The notes: generated from the letters alone by a model not told the origin. Positions 27,827 to 36,891 are shown, counted from the stretch's first letter. The stretch is 64,000 nucleotides of DNA from Flavonifractor hominis (GCF_040095835.1 NZ_JBBMFT010000008.1:12044-76043), one strand, 5' to 3'. Translations and numbers: made by a program.

Positions 27827-29500
27827 ATGAAAAAAGACAAGATAAAAGTATATATTTATACGAGAGTATCCACCACGATACAGGTGGATGGATACTCTCT
27901 GGATGCTCAGAAAGCCAGAATGAAAGCATTTGCCGAATACAATGAGTATGAGATTGTCGGTGAGTATGAGGATGCCGGTAAATCCGGCAAGTCCATCGAG
28001 GGCAGATTAGAATTCAATCGCATGATGGAGGACATCAAATCCGGCAAGGACGGTGTTTCCTATGTGCTGGTGTTCAAGCTCTCCCGTTTCGGCAGAAATG
28101 CGGCGGATGTGCTGTCCACGCTGCAAGTGATGCAGGATTTCGGTGTCAATCTTATCTGTGTTGAGGATGGCATTGATTCCTCCAAGGATGCAGGAAAGCT
28201 GATGATCTCCGTTCTGTCTGCGGTTGCCGAGATCGAGCGTGAGAACATCCGTGTTCAAACGATGGAGGGCAGAATCCAGAAAGCCCGTGAGGGTAAATGG
28301 AACGGCGGCTTTGCTCCCTACGGATACACACTTGAAAAGGGCAAGTTGTTCGTCAATGAGGAAGAAGCAGAAGCAATCCGTATCATCTTTGATAAGTATG
28401 TGCATACCGATATGGGCGCAAACGGGCTTGCCCGATACCTCGCCAATCACGGAATCGGGAAAATACAACGGCAGAACGGTAAGAATCCTTTGTTTGATGC
28501 GGCTCTGATTCGCAGGATACTGAAAAATCCTGTTTACTGCGGCAAGATCGCCTATGGCAGACGCAGAACGGAAAAGGTGCATGGCACAAGAAATGACTAT
28601 CGCCTTGTGGAACAGGACAATTATCTATTGGTCGATGGTCTGCATGAAGCGCTTGTTTCCGAAGAACTCTGGCATGACGCACAGGTAAAGCTGCTTGCAC
28701 AGGCAAAGAAGTACGAAAAGGTCAACCACGGCAAGGATAACAAGGTGCATCTGCTGACAGGCTTGCTCAAATGTCCGATCTGCGGTGCGGGAATGTACGG
28801 TAACAAGAGTGTCAAACACAAGGCAGACGGCACGAAGTACAAGGATTTCTACTACTATGGCTGCAAGCACCGCACTATGACCCGTGGGCATAAATGCGAT
28901 TATAAGAAGCAAATCCATGAGGAACTACTGGAAACCGCTGTGGCAGAGGTTATTACCAAGCTGGTGAGCAATCCGAAGTTTGCCGCCTTGATGCAGCAGA
29001 AAATCAGCATGAAGGTGGATACCTCCGCTATAGAGCAGGAGATCGCTAACTATGAAAAGCAGCTTCGTCAGAGCTATTCCATCAAGTCAAGACTGATTGA
29101 GGAAATTGACACCCTTGACCCCGACGATAAGCACTACATCAAACGCAAGGCAGACCTTGATGATCGCCTTTACAAGATGTATGATAAGATCGAGGACACG
29201 GAATCTCTGCTGATTGAAGCCAGAGCAAAGAAAACGGCAATCGAAGCGGAAAAGCTGACTGCCGATAATATCTACAAAGTATTGATTTACTTTGACAAGC
29301 TGTACGCCGTGATGGATGATGCGGAACGCCGACAGCTTATGGAGTCGCTGATCTCCGAAATCCATATCTTTGAGGAACGGAAGCCCAACGGACAATGGCT
29401 GAAATCCATCAAATTCAAGCTGCCGATCATAGAGGAAGATATGGAAATAAGTTTGGACAATGATACACAAGTCGAATCGGTGGTGCTGCTTACCCAGTAA
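27827..29500 (+). CDS. Large serine recombinase (site-specific integrase)
   Basis: The 557-residue integrase has the resolvase-type catalytic domain (KVYIYTRVSTTIQVDGYSL, Ser15; KLSRFGRNAADVL; AEIERENIRVQTMEGR), the recombinase domain (GKWNGGFAPYGY, ILKNPVYCGKIAYGRR), a zinc ribbon (LLKCPICGAGMYGN with later Cys residues in YGCKHRTMTRGHKC) and a coiled coil. It recombines attP with the rlmD site. Its last eight codons (ESVVLLTQ after V549) are host rlmD sequence acquired at attR. In the excised circle the frame would instead run on into the 100-residue RlmD tail. Confidence 0.95.
   Translation: MKKDKIKVYIYTRVSTTIQVDGYSLDAQKARMKAFAEYNEYEIVGEYEDAGKSGKSIEGRLEFNRMMEDIKSGKDGVSYVLVFKLSRFGRNAADVLSTLQVMQDFGVNLICVEDGIDSSKDAGKLMISVLSAVAEIERENIRVQTMEGRIQKAREGKWNGGFAPYGYTLEKGKLFVNEEEAEAIRIIFDKYVHTDMGANGLARYLANHGIGKIQRQNGKNPLFDAALIRRILKNPVYCGKIAYGRRRTEKVHGTRNDYRLVEQDNYLLVDGLHEALVSEELWHDAQVKLLAQAKKYEKVNHGKDNKVHLLTGLLKCPICGAGMYGNKSVKHKADGTKYKDFYYYGCKHRTMTRGHKCDYKKQIHEELLETAVAEVITKLVSNPKFAALMQQKISMKVDTSAIEQEIANYEKQLRQSYSIKSRLIEEIDTLDPDDKHYIKRKADLDDRLYKMYDKIEDTESLLIEARAKKTAIEAEKLTADNIYKVLIYFDKLYAVMDDAERRQLMESLISEIHIFEERKPNGQWLKSIKFKLPIIEEDMEISLDNDTQVESVVLLTQ
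29448..29500 (+). other. attR: element/rlmD junction
   Basis: The element half holds the arm TAAGTTTGGACAAT (29448-29461), then 12 nt, then GA (29474-29475). The host half continues ATCGGTGGTGCTGCTTACCC and ends with the displaced rlmD stop codon. Confidence 0.85.
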
Positions 29501-29517
29501 CCCTCTCGGTTCGGTTC

Positions 29518-29560
29518 AAAACGGCCGGCGCCTTCCTTGACAGGAGGCGCCGGCCGTTTT
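29518..29560 (+). terminator. Original rlmD terminator, now behind the recombinase
   Basis: A long GC-rich stem (AAAACGGCCGGCGCC / GGCGCCGGCCGTTTT) is followed by a T-rich tract. Its position just after the displaced rlmD stop marks it as the native terminator of that gene. Confidence 0.88.
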
Positions 29561-29575
29561 CTTTCTTCTCTTTGG

Positions 29576-29628
29576 TTGACATTGTAAACCATTTATGCTA
29601 CCATGGCGTCAGATAGGTCTACAATGTA
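29576..29628 (+). promoter_or_regulatory. Promoter and two BlaI-type operators
   Basis: TTGACA at 29576-29581 and TACCAT at 29599-29604 have a 17-nt spacer. Two copies of the BlaI/MecI core lie over and after it: ACATTGTA (29579-29586, in the -35) and TACAATGTA (29620-29628), each followed by AACC. A BlaI dimer on the first would block polymerase directly. Confidence 0.75.
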
Positions 29629-29646
29629 AACCAAGGAGGAATTGTC

Positions 29647-30042
29647 ATGGGCGAACCGGCCGTACGGTTGACGGGTAGTGAGTGGAACGTGCTTGCCTGT
29701 CTGTGGGAAAAAAGCCCCCAGAGCGTCATGCAGCTGGTGGGAGAGCTGGAGCATCGGGTTGGTTGGAGCAAAAGCACCACCATTACCACCCTGCGGCGCA
29801 TGGAGGACAAAGGGCTGATTCACAGCCAGAGCGCCGGCCGCGGCAAACTCTATGTCCCCGCCGTGGATCAGGAGCAGGCCGTGGTGGCCGAGACCCGGAG
29901 CTTCCTGCGGCGCGTCTATCAGGGCAGCGTTGGGCTGATGATGAGCTCCATGGCCCGGCGGCAGGAGCTGACACAGGAGGACCTGGAACAGCTGCGGGCC
30001 ATTCTGGCTGACGCAGATCGGGAGGAGCCGCCATGTTCCTGA
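29647..30042 (+). CDS. BlaI/MecI/CopY-family repressor
   Basis: The 131-residue winged-helix repressor begins MGEPAVRLTGSEWNVLACLWEKSP and contains the recognition helix WSKSTTITTLRRMEDKGLIHS. In this family the adjacent M56 protease receptor leads to repressor cleavage and derepression. It overlaps the M56 gene by ten bases, and its own operators lie just upstream, so the pair is autoregulated. Confidence 0.93.
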   Translation: MGEPAVRLTGSEWNVLACLWEKSPQSVMQLVGELEHRVGWSKSTTITTLRRMEDKGLIHSQSAGRGKLYVPAVDQEQAVVAETRSFLRRVYQGSVGLMMSSMARRQELTQEDLEQLRAILADADREEPPCS

Positions 30043-31988
30043 TACAGTGGATCGTCTCCTCCTGCGCGCTTATCCTGGCAGTATTGCTGCTGCGGGCAGC
30101 ACTGGGCGGGCGTATCAGTGCCCGGCTGCGGTATGCGCTGTGGGCGGCGGTGCTGCTGCGTCTGCTGATTCCGGCCCCTCTGTTCTCCGTCACGGTCCCG
30201 GCCTCTTCCGACACCGGACCGGTCCAGAGCTCCTCTGCACCAGTGCAGGCGTCCGCCAGCGCAGAACCGGAGCGCGGTGGTTTTGCCGGGACTATGACGG
30301 AGGACGCCGCTGCTCCGGCGGAGCCGGCACAGCCGGCCCCATCTCCCGCCCGGATCTTGGCGGCGCTCTGGCTGACCGGGAGCGTCTGCACCGCCCTGGT
30401 GCTGCTGGGGTCCAATTTGCGCTTTGCCCGGCGGATACGCCGGACGCGGCAACTGGTGGACCTTGCCTGCACACCTGCCGTATACACCGTTGGGGACCTC
30501 CCCTCCCCCTGCCTGTTTGGACTGGTGCGCCCCGCCATCTATCTGACACCGGAAACGGCTGTCTCCCCCGTCCGGCTGCGGCATGTGCTGGCCCACGAGC
30601 GCACCCACTACCGCCATGGAGATCATATCTGGAGCGCCCTGCGGGCTCTGGCTCTGGCGGTCCACTGGTGGAACCCGCTGGTATGGGCCGCGGTATGGCT
30701 GTCCCGTCGGGACGGGGAGCTGGCCTGTGACGAGGGCACCCTGCGCCGCCTGGGCGATGGGGAGCGGACCGCTTACGGGGAGACCCTTCTGGCCCTGATC
30801 ACCGCGCCGCCCCATCCGGGCGACCTGTTCTCCTGCGCCACCACCATGAACAGCGGCAAGCACGGGCTGCATGAGCGCATCCGGCGCATCGCCCGTACTC
30901 CCCGGCAGCTGCTGTGGGCGGCAGCCGCCGCCATAGTGCTGACAGCCTTGACGGCATGCTGCGCGTTTACAGGAGCGGCACGGCCGGAGCAGACAGCCGG
31001 ACCGGTCCCGGACCCGGACCGTTCGGTGGCCTGCGATTTGGACCGCAATGGCGTCTCCGAACAGATCCTGCTGCACACCGAAGAGGGTCTCTACACCCTG
31101 CGGGTGGAGGAGCCTGCGGGTTCCGGCGCGGACACGGCCGCCTCCAAACTTCTCTGGTCCACCGAGGCCGCCGACGCACACCCGGGCTGGAAGGCCGTGT
31201 TTCTCACCCAGGCCGGGGACGGTGACTGTTTGATGGAGTATACGCCCACCATGTACTGCGGAGAGGCCACCTACGCCTACCGGGTATTTTATCTGGACAG
31301 AGACGGCGGCGAGATCGTGGTGGACGAGGACTCGGTATCCTTCGGGCTCAATTTTATGTTTGAGGACAATTCCTTTGACGCCCGGGCCCTGGCTGCTTTT
31401 ATGGAGCAGGTCAACGCCTGGTTGGCCCAGAGCACCCTGCTGCTGAATACCGACCCAGAGCTGTCCTCCACCTTCCAGCGGTTGGGGGTGCTTCAGGATG
31501 ATCTGTGGTTTCTGGAGAGGGACGGCTTCACCCGGGACCCGAACAAGAGTCTGCTGGAAAATCTGCTGTCCTACCAGAACGCCATGACCGCTCAGGCGGC
31601 GGTACCCACGGCCGCAGAACTGCTCGCCGGCATTCAGGCGGCAGATCTGTCCGAGACGGGTGGCGCGGATGCCGCCGCTCTGGCCCAGGCCCTGAACGGT
31701 GCGGCCTATGCGCCGGAAACCGACGCAGAGACCTGGGCCCCCGCCTTCCGCCTGACGGTACACTACACGCTGGAGGGCTCTTCCTCCCCCCAGACCGCCG
31801 TGTTGGAGGCTCCAGCGGAGGGCGATACGGTCCTGCTTTCCCTGACGGGACAGGTCACCTACCTGTTCCACTCGGAAAATCCGGAAAACGAGTCCATTTA
31901 TCTCAGTCAGACACCCTATTCTCTTACGCTCTGTGTGGAAGACACTGACCTGTGTCAACTGGTCCGCACCTGGGGACAGTCCATGTGA
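30033..31988 (+). CDS. M56-family (BlaR1-like) membrane metallopeptidase
   Basis: The 651-residue protein has N-terminal membrane helices (MFLIQWIVSSCALILAVLLLR; YALWAAVLLRLLIPAPLF), then the M56 zinc-protease core with HVLAHERTHYRHGDHIWSAL (HExxH variant HERTH) and RRDGELACDEG. A helix near residue 300 leads to a large extracellular C-terminal region (residues about 320-651) that is not a penicillin-binding sensor. The signal sensed is therefore unknown and unlikely to be a beta-lactam. It acts with the BlaI-type repressor. Confidence 0.9.
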   Translation: MFLIQWIVSSCALILAVLLLRAALGGRISARLRYALWAAVLLRLLIPAPLFSVTVPASSDTGPVQSSSAPVQASASAEPERGGFAGTMTEDAAAPAEPAQPAPSPARILAALWLTGSVCTALVLLGSNLRFARRIRRTRQLVDLACTPAVYTVGDLPSPCLFGLVRPAIYLTPETAVSPVRLRHVLAHERTHYRHGDHIWSALRALALAVHWWNPLVWAAVWLSRRDGELACDEGTLRRLGDGERTAYGETLLALITAPPHPGDLFSCATTMNSGKHGLHERIRRIARTPRQLLWAAAAAIVLTALTACCAFTGAARPEQTAGPVPDPDRSVACDLDRNGVSEQILLHTEEGLYTLRVEEPAGSGADTAASKLLWSTEAADAHPGWKAVFLTQAGDGDCLMEYTPTMYCGEATYAYRVFYLDRDGGEIVVDEDSVSFGLNFMFEDNSFDARALAAFMEQVNAWLAQSTLLLNTDPELSSTFQRLGVLQDDLWFLERDGFTRDPNKSLLENLLSYQNAMTAQAAVPTAAELLAGIQAADLSETGGADAAALAQALNGAAYAPETDAETWAPAFRLTVHYTLEGSSSPQTAVLEAPAEGDTVLLSLTGQVTYLFHSENPENESIYLSQTPYSLTLCVEDTDLCQLVRTWGQSM

Positions 31989-32012
31989 CCTTCTCCGGAC
32001 CAGGCAAGAAAA

Positions 32013-32045
32013 AACGGGCCACCCCCTCCTCGGGGGTGGCCCGTT
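32013..32045. terminator. Bidirectional terminator
   Basis: A perfect 14-bp stem (AACGGGCCACCCCC / GGGGGTGGCCCGTT) with a 5-nt loop and an A tract before it lies between the convergent M56 and DUF4340 genes. Confidence 0.88.
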
Positions 32046-32057
32046 GCTTTGTCTCGG

Positions 32058-33473
32058 TCAGTTAAGCACGATAGCGTTGATCGCCTCGATAAGTTCCACC
32101 ACGCTGCTGCGGGCCACCAGGCAGACGGGCTGACCGTCCACCACTGCCAGGCAGTCGCTGCCGTCATAACGGTAGAGCTCAATGGAAACCGTGGGCTCTC
32201 CCTCCAGATCCAGGTGGAGCGTCAGGCTGATCTCCTGCTTCTGGGTGGGCTCCTCGTCGGTAAAGCGGTCAGCCTGCAGGGCCTGCAGGGCGCTTTCCAG
32301 ATCCGTAAGATCCAGTTCCTGCTCCTGATAGGAGTAAGTCCGCTCCTCGCCGGAGCCCTCAGAGGTAATGGTATACGCTACCCCTTCCAGCGTAATATCG
32401 ATCTGACTGATATCCTCAGTCTCGGCGGGGACCACCTCAGGATGCCGCAGATCGTCGTATGCGGCGGCCATCAGCTGCTGATACTCTTCACCCGTGATCT
32501 GATAGAGAATCTGAGACTCACCCACTCTGGCATAGGCCGTGATGCTCTCGGGATCCTCTTCCTCGTCCGTCTCCCCGCTCTGCTCCGCCAGTTCGGCCAG
32601 CTGATCCGGGTCGCGGCTGACACTCAGGGTAAAGTCCTGGGTGCTCTCGTTGCCTTCTTCATCCTCCGTGGTATAGTTCACCTGGATGATAAGTTCCGGA
32701 TCGTCCAGCCCACACCCCTGGATGGCCTCCTCGGTGGCATTATAAGTCACATAATGGGTCAGGTCCAGATAGCTCAGGTTCTTGAGGTAGCTGTTTACCC
32801 GGGAGGTATCCAGCGGCACGTGGTCCCCATCCACCTCGGTAAAGTAGACGTCAGAATCCCGATAGGTGTCCGCGCCGTCCTCCTCGTAGGTGATGGTATA
32901 ATTCTCGCTGCCCGAGAAGGTAATCTGATTGGCCTGCTCAAAGTAAGGCACATCATCCTGAGCGATGAGATCACTCAGCTGCGCGTCAAAGTCGTCCAGC
33001 GGATCGTCCTGAACCAGGTAGACATTTCCATCCCCGATGGAGACATAGCGCTGAGAGTCCATGGTACTGTAGTCGCCCAGTTGGACCGTATAGTTCTGTT
33101 CTTCGGTGGTGATCTCAATGGTACATACCGGGTCGTCCAGTCCGTACTGCCCCAGATCTTCCACTTCCTCAATGATAAAGGCCACGCCAAAGGATGCAAA
33201 CCGCTCCAGCATCTGGCTCATCTTGTCTTCATCCACCGGGAAGGCTGCATCCTCATCGTAGACCCAGACACCGTCCTCCCGATGGAAGGCCAGGCTCTGC
33301 CCGTCGTACTCCCAGGACAGGGACTGGACGGAATCGGTGGGGATCTCCAGCACCACCTGGTCGCTGTTGCTGATCTGCTCTTTGTGCTCTTGGTACCGGC
33401 TCACGCCGAAGGTCACCGCGCAGGCGACCACCAGCACGGCCAGCAGAAGATAAATGCGCTTATACCGCTTCAT
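32058..33473 (-). CDS. DUF4340 protein of a gliding-type ABC system
   Basis: The 471-residue protein has one N-terminal membrane anchor (residues about 7-24) and a long acidic extracellular part with DUF4340-type repeats (GVWVYDEDAAFPVDEDKMSQML, YVSIGDGNVYLVQDDPLDDF). DUF4340 proteins usually follow GldG-like genes in Firmicutes. It overlaps the GldG-like gene by 14 nt. The role is unknown but must be at the cell surface with the ABC complex. Confidence 0.85.
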   Translation of the reverse strand: MKRYKRIYLLLAVLVVACAVTFGVSRYQEHKEQISNSDQVVLEIPTDSVQSLSWEYDGQSLAFHREDGVWVYDEDAAFPVDEDKMSQMLERFASFGVAFIIEEVEDLGQYGLDDPVCTIEITTEEQNYTVQLGDYSTMDSQRYVSIGDGNVYLVQDDPLDDFDAQLSDLIAQDDVPYFEQANQITFSGSENYTITYEEDGADTYRDSDVYFTEVDGDHVPLDTSRVNSYLKNLSYLDLTHYVTYNATEEAIQGCGLDDPELIIQVNYTTEDEEGNESTQDFTLSVSRDPDQLAELAEQSGETDEEEDPESITAYARVGESQILYQITGEEYQQLMAAAYDDLRHPEVVPAETEDISQIDITLEGVAYTITSEGSGEERTYSYQEQELDLTDLESALQALQADRFTDEEPTQKQEISLTLHLDLEGEPTVSIELYRYDGSDCLAVVDGQPVCLVARSSVVELIEAINAIVLN

Positions 33474-34914
33474 TCTGCAACCCCTTTCTTCTCACTACCA
33501 CACCGATGCCGATGCCCAGATACACCAGCGGGAACACGCCGATCATCAATACCTTCAGCAGAGAAGAAGTGGACTCGCTGATGGTCAGATAGTTGTAGTC
33601 CAGCGACTTGCTGCGGATCGCCATAGCCTCACTCTCCCCAATGAGAGAGGACAGGGCATTCATACCCAGATTTACATTGGCTCCCGAGGAATAGGCGTTA
33701 TACATATCCTCCAGGAACGCCGACGAGGAGAACCAGACCATCTGGCCGCCGGTGCTGCAGTCAACCGATACCGCCAGAGCAAAGGGCCCATCAATATCTC
33801 CTTCCTCTTTCTCATAGGTGTCCAGGTCATACCCGGCCACCTTGCTGAAGGAGTCGGCGGAGGTGGTGAGCAGAGCGGTTACCGTGGCATCCGTTTCATT
33901 CTCCCCAATGGTCAGGCCCTGCGCAACAGGCAGGATGGGGAAATAGTGCTCTTCCATGAGCGAATCGGTCATATCGCTCTCAGCCATGTCGGGCATCAGG
34001 GCCAGGGGCGACTGGAAGGCGTAGTGCTCCCGGTCTCCTTCCACCACGATTCCCTCGTTGGCCGTCACACCGTAGTCTGCCAGAAGGCTGTACAGATTGT
34101 CCAGCGATGCATCCTCAACAGGGCCGGCCATGACCAGCAGCTTTCCGCCACCGGCTACATAGTCGGAGAGCATCTCTGCCTCCTCGGTGGAGATGTCGCT
34201 GGACGGGGCATAGAGCATGACACAGTCGGCCTCCTCGGGCACAGCGTCCACTGTCAGCAGGGAGAAGGTGGTCATCTCAATGTTTTCCTTCTCGATCTGC
34301 TCGCTGAAGGTGGAGGGCAATTCGGCCTCACCGTGGCCCTCCAGCACATAGAGCTGGGGCTGCTCCTCGTTCACCACATAGTCAATGGCCGAGGTGATGG
34401 CCCCCTCTCCGTCAAAGGCGGTCTTGTAAGAGCTGGAGGCCAGGTCCAACTGATAGACATAGATATCGTCATAGCCGATAAAGCGGCTGCGATCTCCGCA
34501 CTCTACCACCAGACTGTTGTTGTCCACCGTTTCGTCGGTGTACTGCTCGGCAAAGGTGGGATAAATGTCGGGATTCTTTTTTACTACCTGGATATGGTCG
34601 GACAGGCTCTCGTACTTGCCCAGCAGGTTCTCGATGACCTGGTCCTCTTCCCCCGACTGCACGATCCAGTAAATGGTCACGTCCTCCTCCAGTGCATTTA
34701 CCACCACCTTGGTGTTGCTGGTAATGGAGTAAAGCTTGGTGGAGCTGATATCATATTTGGTCAAAGTGGTAGGCAGGGCGCCAGCCAGGATGTTGAGCAC
34801 GATCAGCAGTGCCAGCACCACCGCAGTCATAGCCAGGGAGTAGGAACCGCCCTGGAACGCAATGCGATTGTGCCCCGCTCTGTCCGTCCGCTCCGGAAGC
34901 TTGGATTTCTTCAT
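33460..34914 (-). CDS. GldG-like ABC accessory protein
   Basis: The 484-residue protein has an N-terminal helix (YSLAMTAVVLALLIVLNILAG), a large extracellular GldG domain (YDISSTKLYSITSNTKVVVNAL, LYVLEGHGEAELPS, YVAGGGKLLVMAGPVED) and a C-terminal helix (LLKVLMIGVFPLVYLGIGIG). It is part of an auxiliary-transport type ABC system with the permease and ATPase upstream. The substrate is unknown. Confidence 0.88.
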   Translation of the reverse strand: MKKSKLPERTDRAGHNRIAFQGGSYSLAMTAVVLALLIVLNILAGALPTTLTKYDISSTKLYSITSNTKVVVNALEEDVTIYWIVQSGEEDQVIENLLGKYESLSDHIQVVKKNPDIYPTFAEQYTDETVDNNSLVVECGDRSRFIGYDDIYVYQLDLASSSYKTAFDGEGAITSAIDYVVNEEQPQLYVLEGHGEAELPSTFSEQIEKENIEMTTFSLLTVDAVPEEADCVMLYAPSSDISTEEAEMLSDYVAGGGKLLVMAGPVEDASLDNLYSLLADYGVTANEGIVVEGDREHYAFQSPLALMPDMAESDMTDSLMEEHYFPILPVAQGLTIGENETDATVTALLTTSADSFSKVAGYDLDTYEKEEGDIDGPFALAVSVDCSTGGQMVWFSSSAFLEDMYNAYSSGANVNLGMNALSSLIGESEAMAIRSKSLDYNYLTISESTSSLLKVLMIGVFPLVYLGIGIGVVVRRKGLQNEAV

Positions 34915-35777
34915 CAGTTATACCTCCTTTTTTCCAGGGACTGGACCGACAGGAACAGGAAAAAGACGATCACGCTGACATAGTAGACGATGGCCGTCAA
35001 ATCAAACACGCCGCTGACAAACCCATTGAATCGCTCAAACAGGGACAGCTTGGTCATAATATCGGGCAGCAGTCCCTCAAAGGCCGACCCGTTGAGCAGG
35101 TACAGCACAATGACACAGAGCGTCAGCGCGATGCATACCCCATAGGCCAGGTTCTCATTCTTGGTCATAAAGCGCACAATGGCACCCAGCACCAGGATCA
35201 GCACCAGCAGGGCGATGATGGTGCCAAGGGCAGTGGAGGAGACATACTCGGACAGGCTGACGCTGTAGTAATTGAACAAAATCACCGCGATGCCGATGCC
35301 GGCCGCCAGGCCTTGGTTATCGGTCAGGGAAGAAATAAACATGCCCAGGGCAATCAGAGCCGCTCCCATGATGAAAAAGGCCAGAATCGAGCCATAGGAG
35401 GTCAGCAGGTACACCTCACCAAACTGAGCAAAGATAAGCGGGTAAATGGAGATAATGGCCAGAGGAATGAGATAGAGGATCAGCAGCGCCACATACTTGC
35501 CCAGAATCACCTGTGTGGTGGTAATGGGCAGAGAATAGAGCAGCTGGTCGGTCCTCTGGCGCCGTTCCTCGGCGATGACCCGCATGGTCAGGATAGGCAC
35601 AATGACCACGAACACCAGGCTGCCGAAGCTGAGCACATATTCAAAATTGCTCACCGCTGCCTGGAGGTTGTAGAGCATGGCGCCCACCCCTACAAAGGCC
35701 AGCAGAAACGCCCCGAAGACATAGGCCGTCAGGGAGTGGAAGTAGCTTCTCAGTTCATGTTTCAATACCGCGCTCAT
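34914..35777 (-). CDS. ABC-2 permease (GldF-like)
   Basis: The 287-residue permease has six predicted helices and starts MSAVLKHELRSYFHSLTAYVFGAF. The segment PILTMRVIAEERRQRTDQLLYSLPIT is the conserved cytoplasmic motif of this group. Its stop touches the GldG-like start and its start overlaps the ATPase stop by four bases. Confidence 0.9.
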   Translation of the reverse strand: MSAVLKHELRSYFHSLTAYVFGAFLLAFVGVGAMLYNLQAAVSNFEYVLSFGSLVFVVIVPILTMRVIAEERRQRTDQLLYSLPITTTQVILGKYVALLILYLIPLAIISIYPLIFAQFGEVYLLTSYGSILAFFIMGAALIALGMFISSLTDNQGLAAGIGIAVILFNYYSVSLSEYVSSTALGTIIALLVLILVLGAIVRFMTKNENLAYGVCIALTLCVIVLYLLNGSAFEGLLPDIMTKLSLFERFNGFVSGVFDLTAIVYYVSVIVFFLFLSVQSLEKRRYN

Positions 35778-36754
35778 GCGTCTTCCGCCTCACTTTCCGC
35801 CGGCTCACCGGCCGTCTCGCTTTGCTCGGTCAGTTCCAGGAAGATGTCCTCCAGATTGGCCTTCTTCAGCGTCATCTCCAACAGAGCCGTTTCCTGTCTG
35901 GCAAAAGCGAAAAAGATCGAGCGGGAGACGGCATAAATATCCGCTCCATCTGTTTTGAGGTGCACGCACACCCCCTGAGGCTGGGCCTCCTCCACGGTAA
36001 TCTCCGTAATATGCTCCACCTGCTCCAGAATGGCCCGGGCCTCGTCGGCGGTGGTCTCAGCAGTCAGGGTAATCTCGCTGGGAGAGAGCAGCTGCCGCTC
36101 CAGATTTTCCGGCGCATCAAAGGCGATGAGCCTGCCCTTGGCGATGATGAGGATCTTCTCACACATGGTCTGGACCTCAGAGAGGATGTGGGAACTGAGG
36201 ATAACCGTATGATCTTGCCCCAGCTGGCGGATTAGCTCCCGGATCTCGATGATCTGAAGGGGATCCAACCCCACCGTGGGCTCATCCAGAATGATGACCT
36301 TGGGATTGCCCAACAAAGCCTGGGCGATGCCCACCCGCTGCTTGTAGCCCTTGGAGAGCGCCGAAATGCATCGGCGGCGCACAGGCTGAAGCCGGGTCTG
36401 CTCAATCACCGAGTTAATCTGCCGTTCCAGTTCCGCCCCCCGCAGTCCCTTTGCCTCTCCGACAAAACGCAGGTACTCCTCGGGCGTCTCGTTCATATAC
36501 AGCGGCGGCTGCTCAGGCAGGTAGCCAATCAGCTTTTTGGCTTCACCGGGTTCATCAAAAATATCGTGGCCGTCGATGTGCACGTGTCCCGCTGTAGCGG
36601 ACAGACAGCCCGTCATGATGTTCATGGTAGTGGATTTGCCGGCGCCGTTGGGGCCCAGAAACCCGTATACATGTCCCTCTTCGATCTCAAAGGACAGGTC
36701 GTTGACCGCCATAAAATCACCATAACATTTGGTTAAGTGCTCCACTGTGATCAT
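35774..36754 (-). CDS. ABC transporter ATPase (GldA-like)
   Basis: The 326-residue ATPase has Walker A GFLGPNGAGKSTTMNIM, a Q loop in IGYLPEQPPLYMNETPEE, the signature ALSKGYKQRVGIAQALL, Walker B VIILDEPTVGLDP and the switch SSHILSEVQ. A C-terminal extension of about 90 residues is typical of GldA/NatA-type subunits. The ATG at 36754 follows AAGGAGG. It is the first gene of the four-gene unit. Confidence 0.93.
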   Translation of the reverse strand: MITVEHLTKCYGDFMAVNDLSFEIEEGHVYGFLGPNGAGKSTTMNIMTGCLSATAGHVHIDGHDIFDEPGEAKKLIGYLPEQPPLYMNETPEEYLRFVGEAKGLRGAELERQINSVIEQTRLQPVRRRCISALSKGYKQRVGIAQALLGNPKVIILDEPTVGLDPLQIIEIRELIRQLGQDHTVILSSHILSEVQTMCEKILIIAKGRLIAFDAPENLERQLLSPSEITLTAETTADEARAILEQVEHITEITVEEAQPQGVCVHLKTDGADIYAVSRSIFFAFARQETALLEMTLKKANLEDIFLELTEQSETAGEPAESEAEDA

Positions 36755-36840
36755 GGTTGACCTCCTTGTTGGTGGTGTTGCATCGAGGCCATTATAATCA
36801 CTCTCGCTGAAAGGACGCTGAAAGCCTGTTAAAAAACAAA

Positions 36841-36877
36841 ACCAGGGCGGCACACATCAGCTGTGTGCCGCCCTGGT
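36841..36877 (-). terminator. Terminator of the two-component operon
   Basis: A perfect 16-bp stem (ACCAGGGCGGCACACA / TGTGTGCCGCCCTGGT) with a 5-nt loop is followed on the minus strand by a U-rich tract. It lies just past the kinase stop. Confidence 0.88.
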
Positions 36878-36891
36878 TTCCAAACGCACCC

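Larger units (their letters stand above)
13859..29475 (+). mobile_element. 15.6-kb integrative mobilizable element in the 3' end of rlmD
   Basis: The left boundary lies where RlmD switches from GC-rich host codons to AT-rich ones. The right boundary lies in the last codons of the serine recombinase, which read VESVVLLTQ-stop, the expected RlmD C-terminus. Within lie a large serine recombinase, MobV relaxase, CHC2 and SF3 replication proteins, an XRE regulator and cargo. No VirB4, VirD4 or other mating-pair genes were seen, so it probably moves with a helper. Serine-recombinase elements targeting rumA/rlmD are established in Firmicutes. Its base composition is clearly lower in GC than the flanks. 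Confidence 0.93.

Noticed and set aside
13859..29475. A full conjugative element (ICE)
   Set aside because: No VirB4, VirD4-type coupling protein or other mating-pair gene is present, only a relaxase, so it is called mobilizable.
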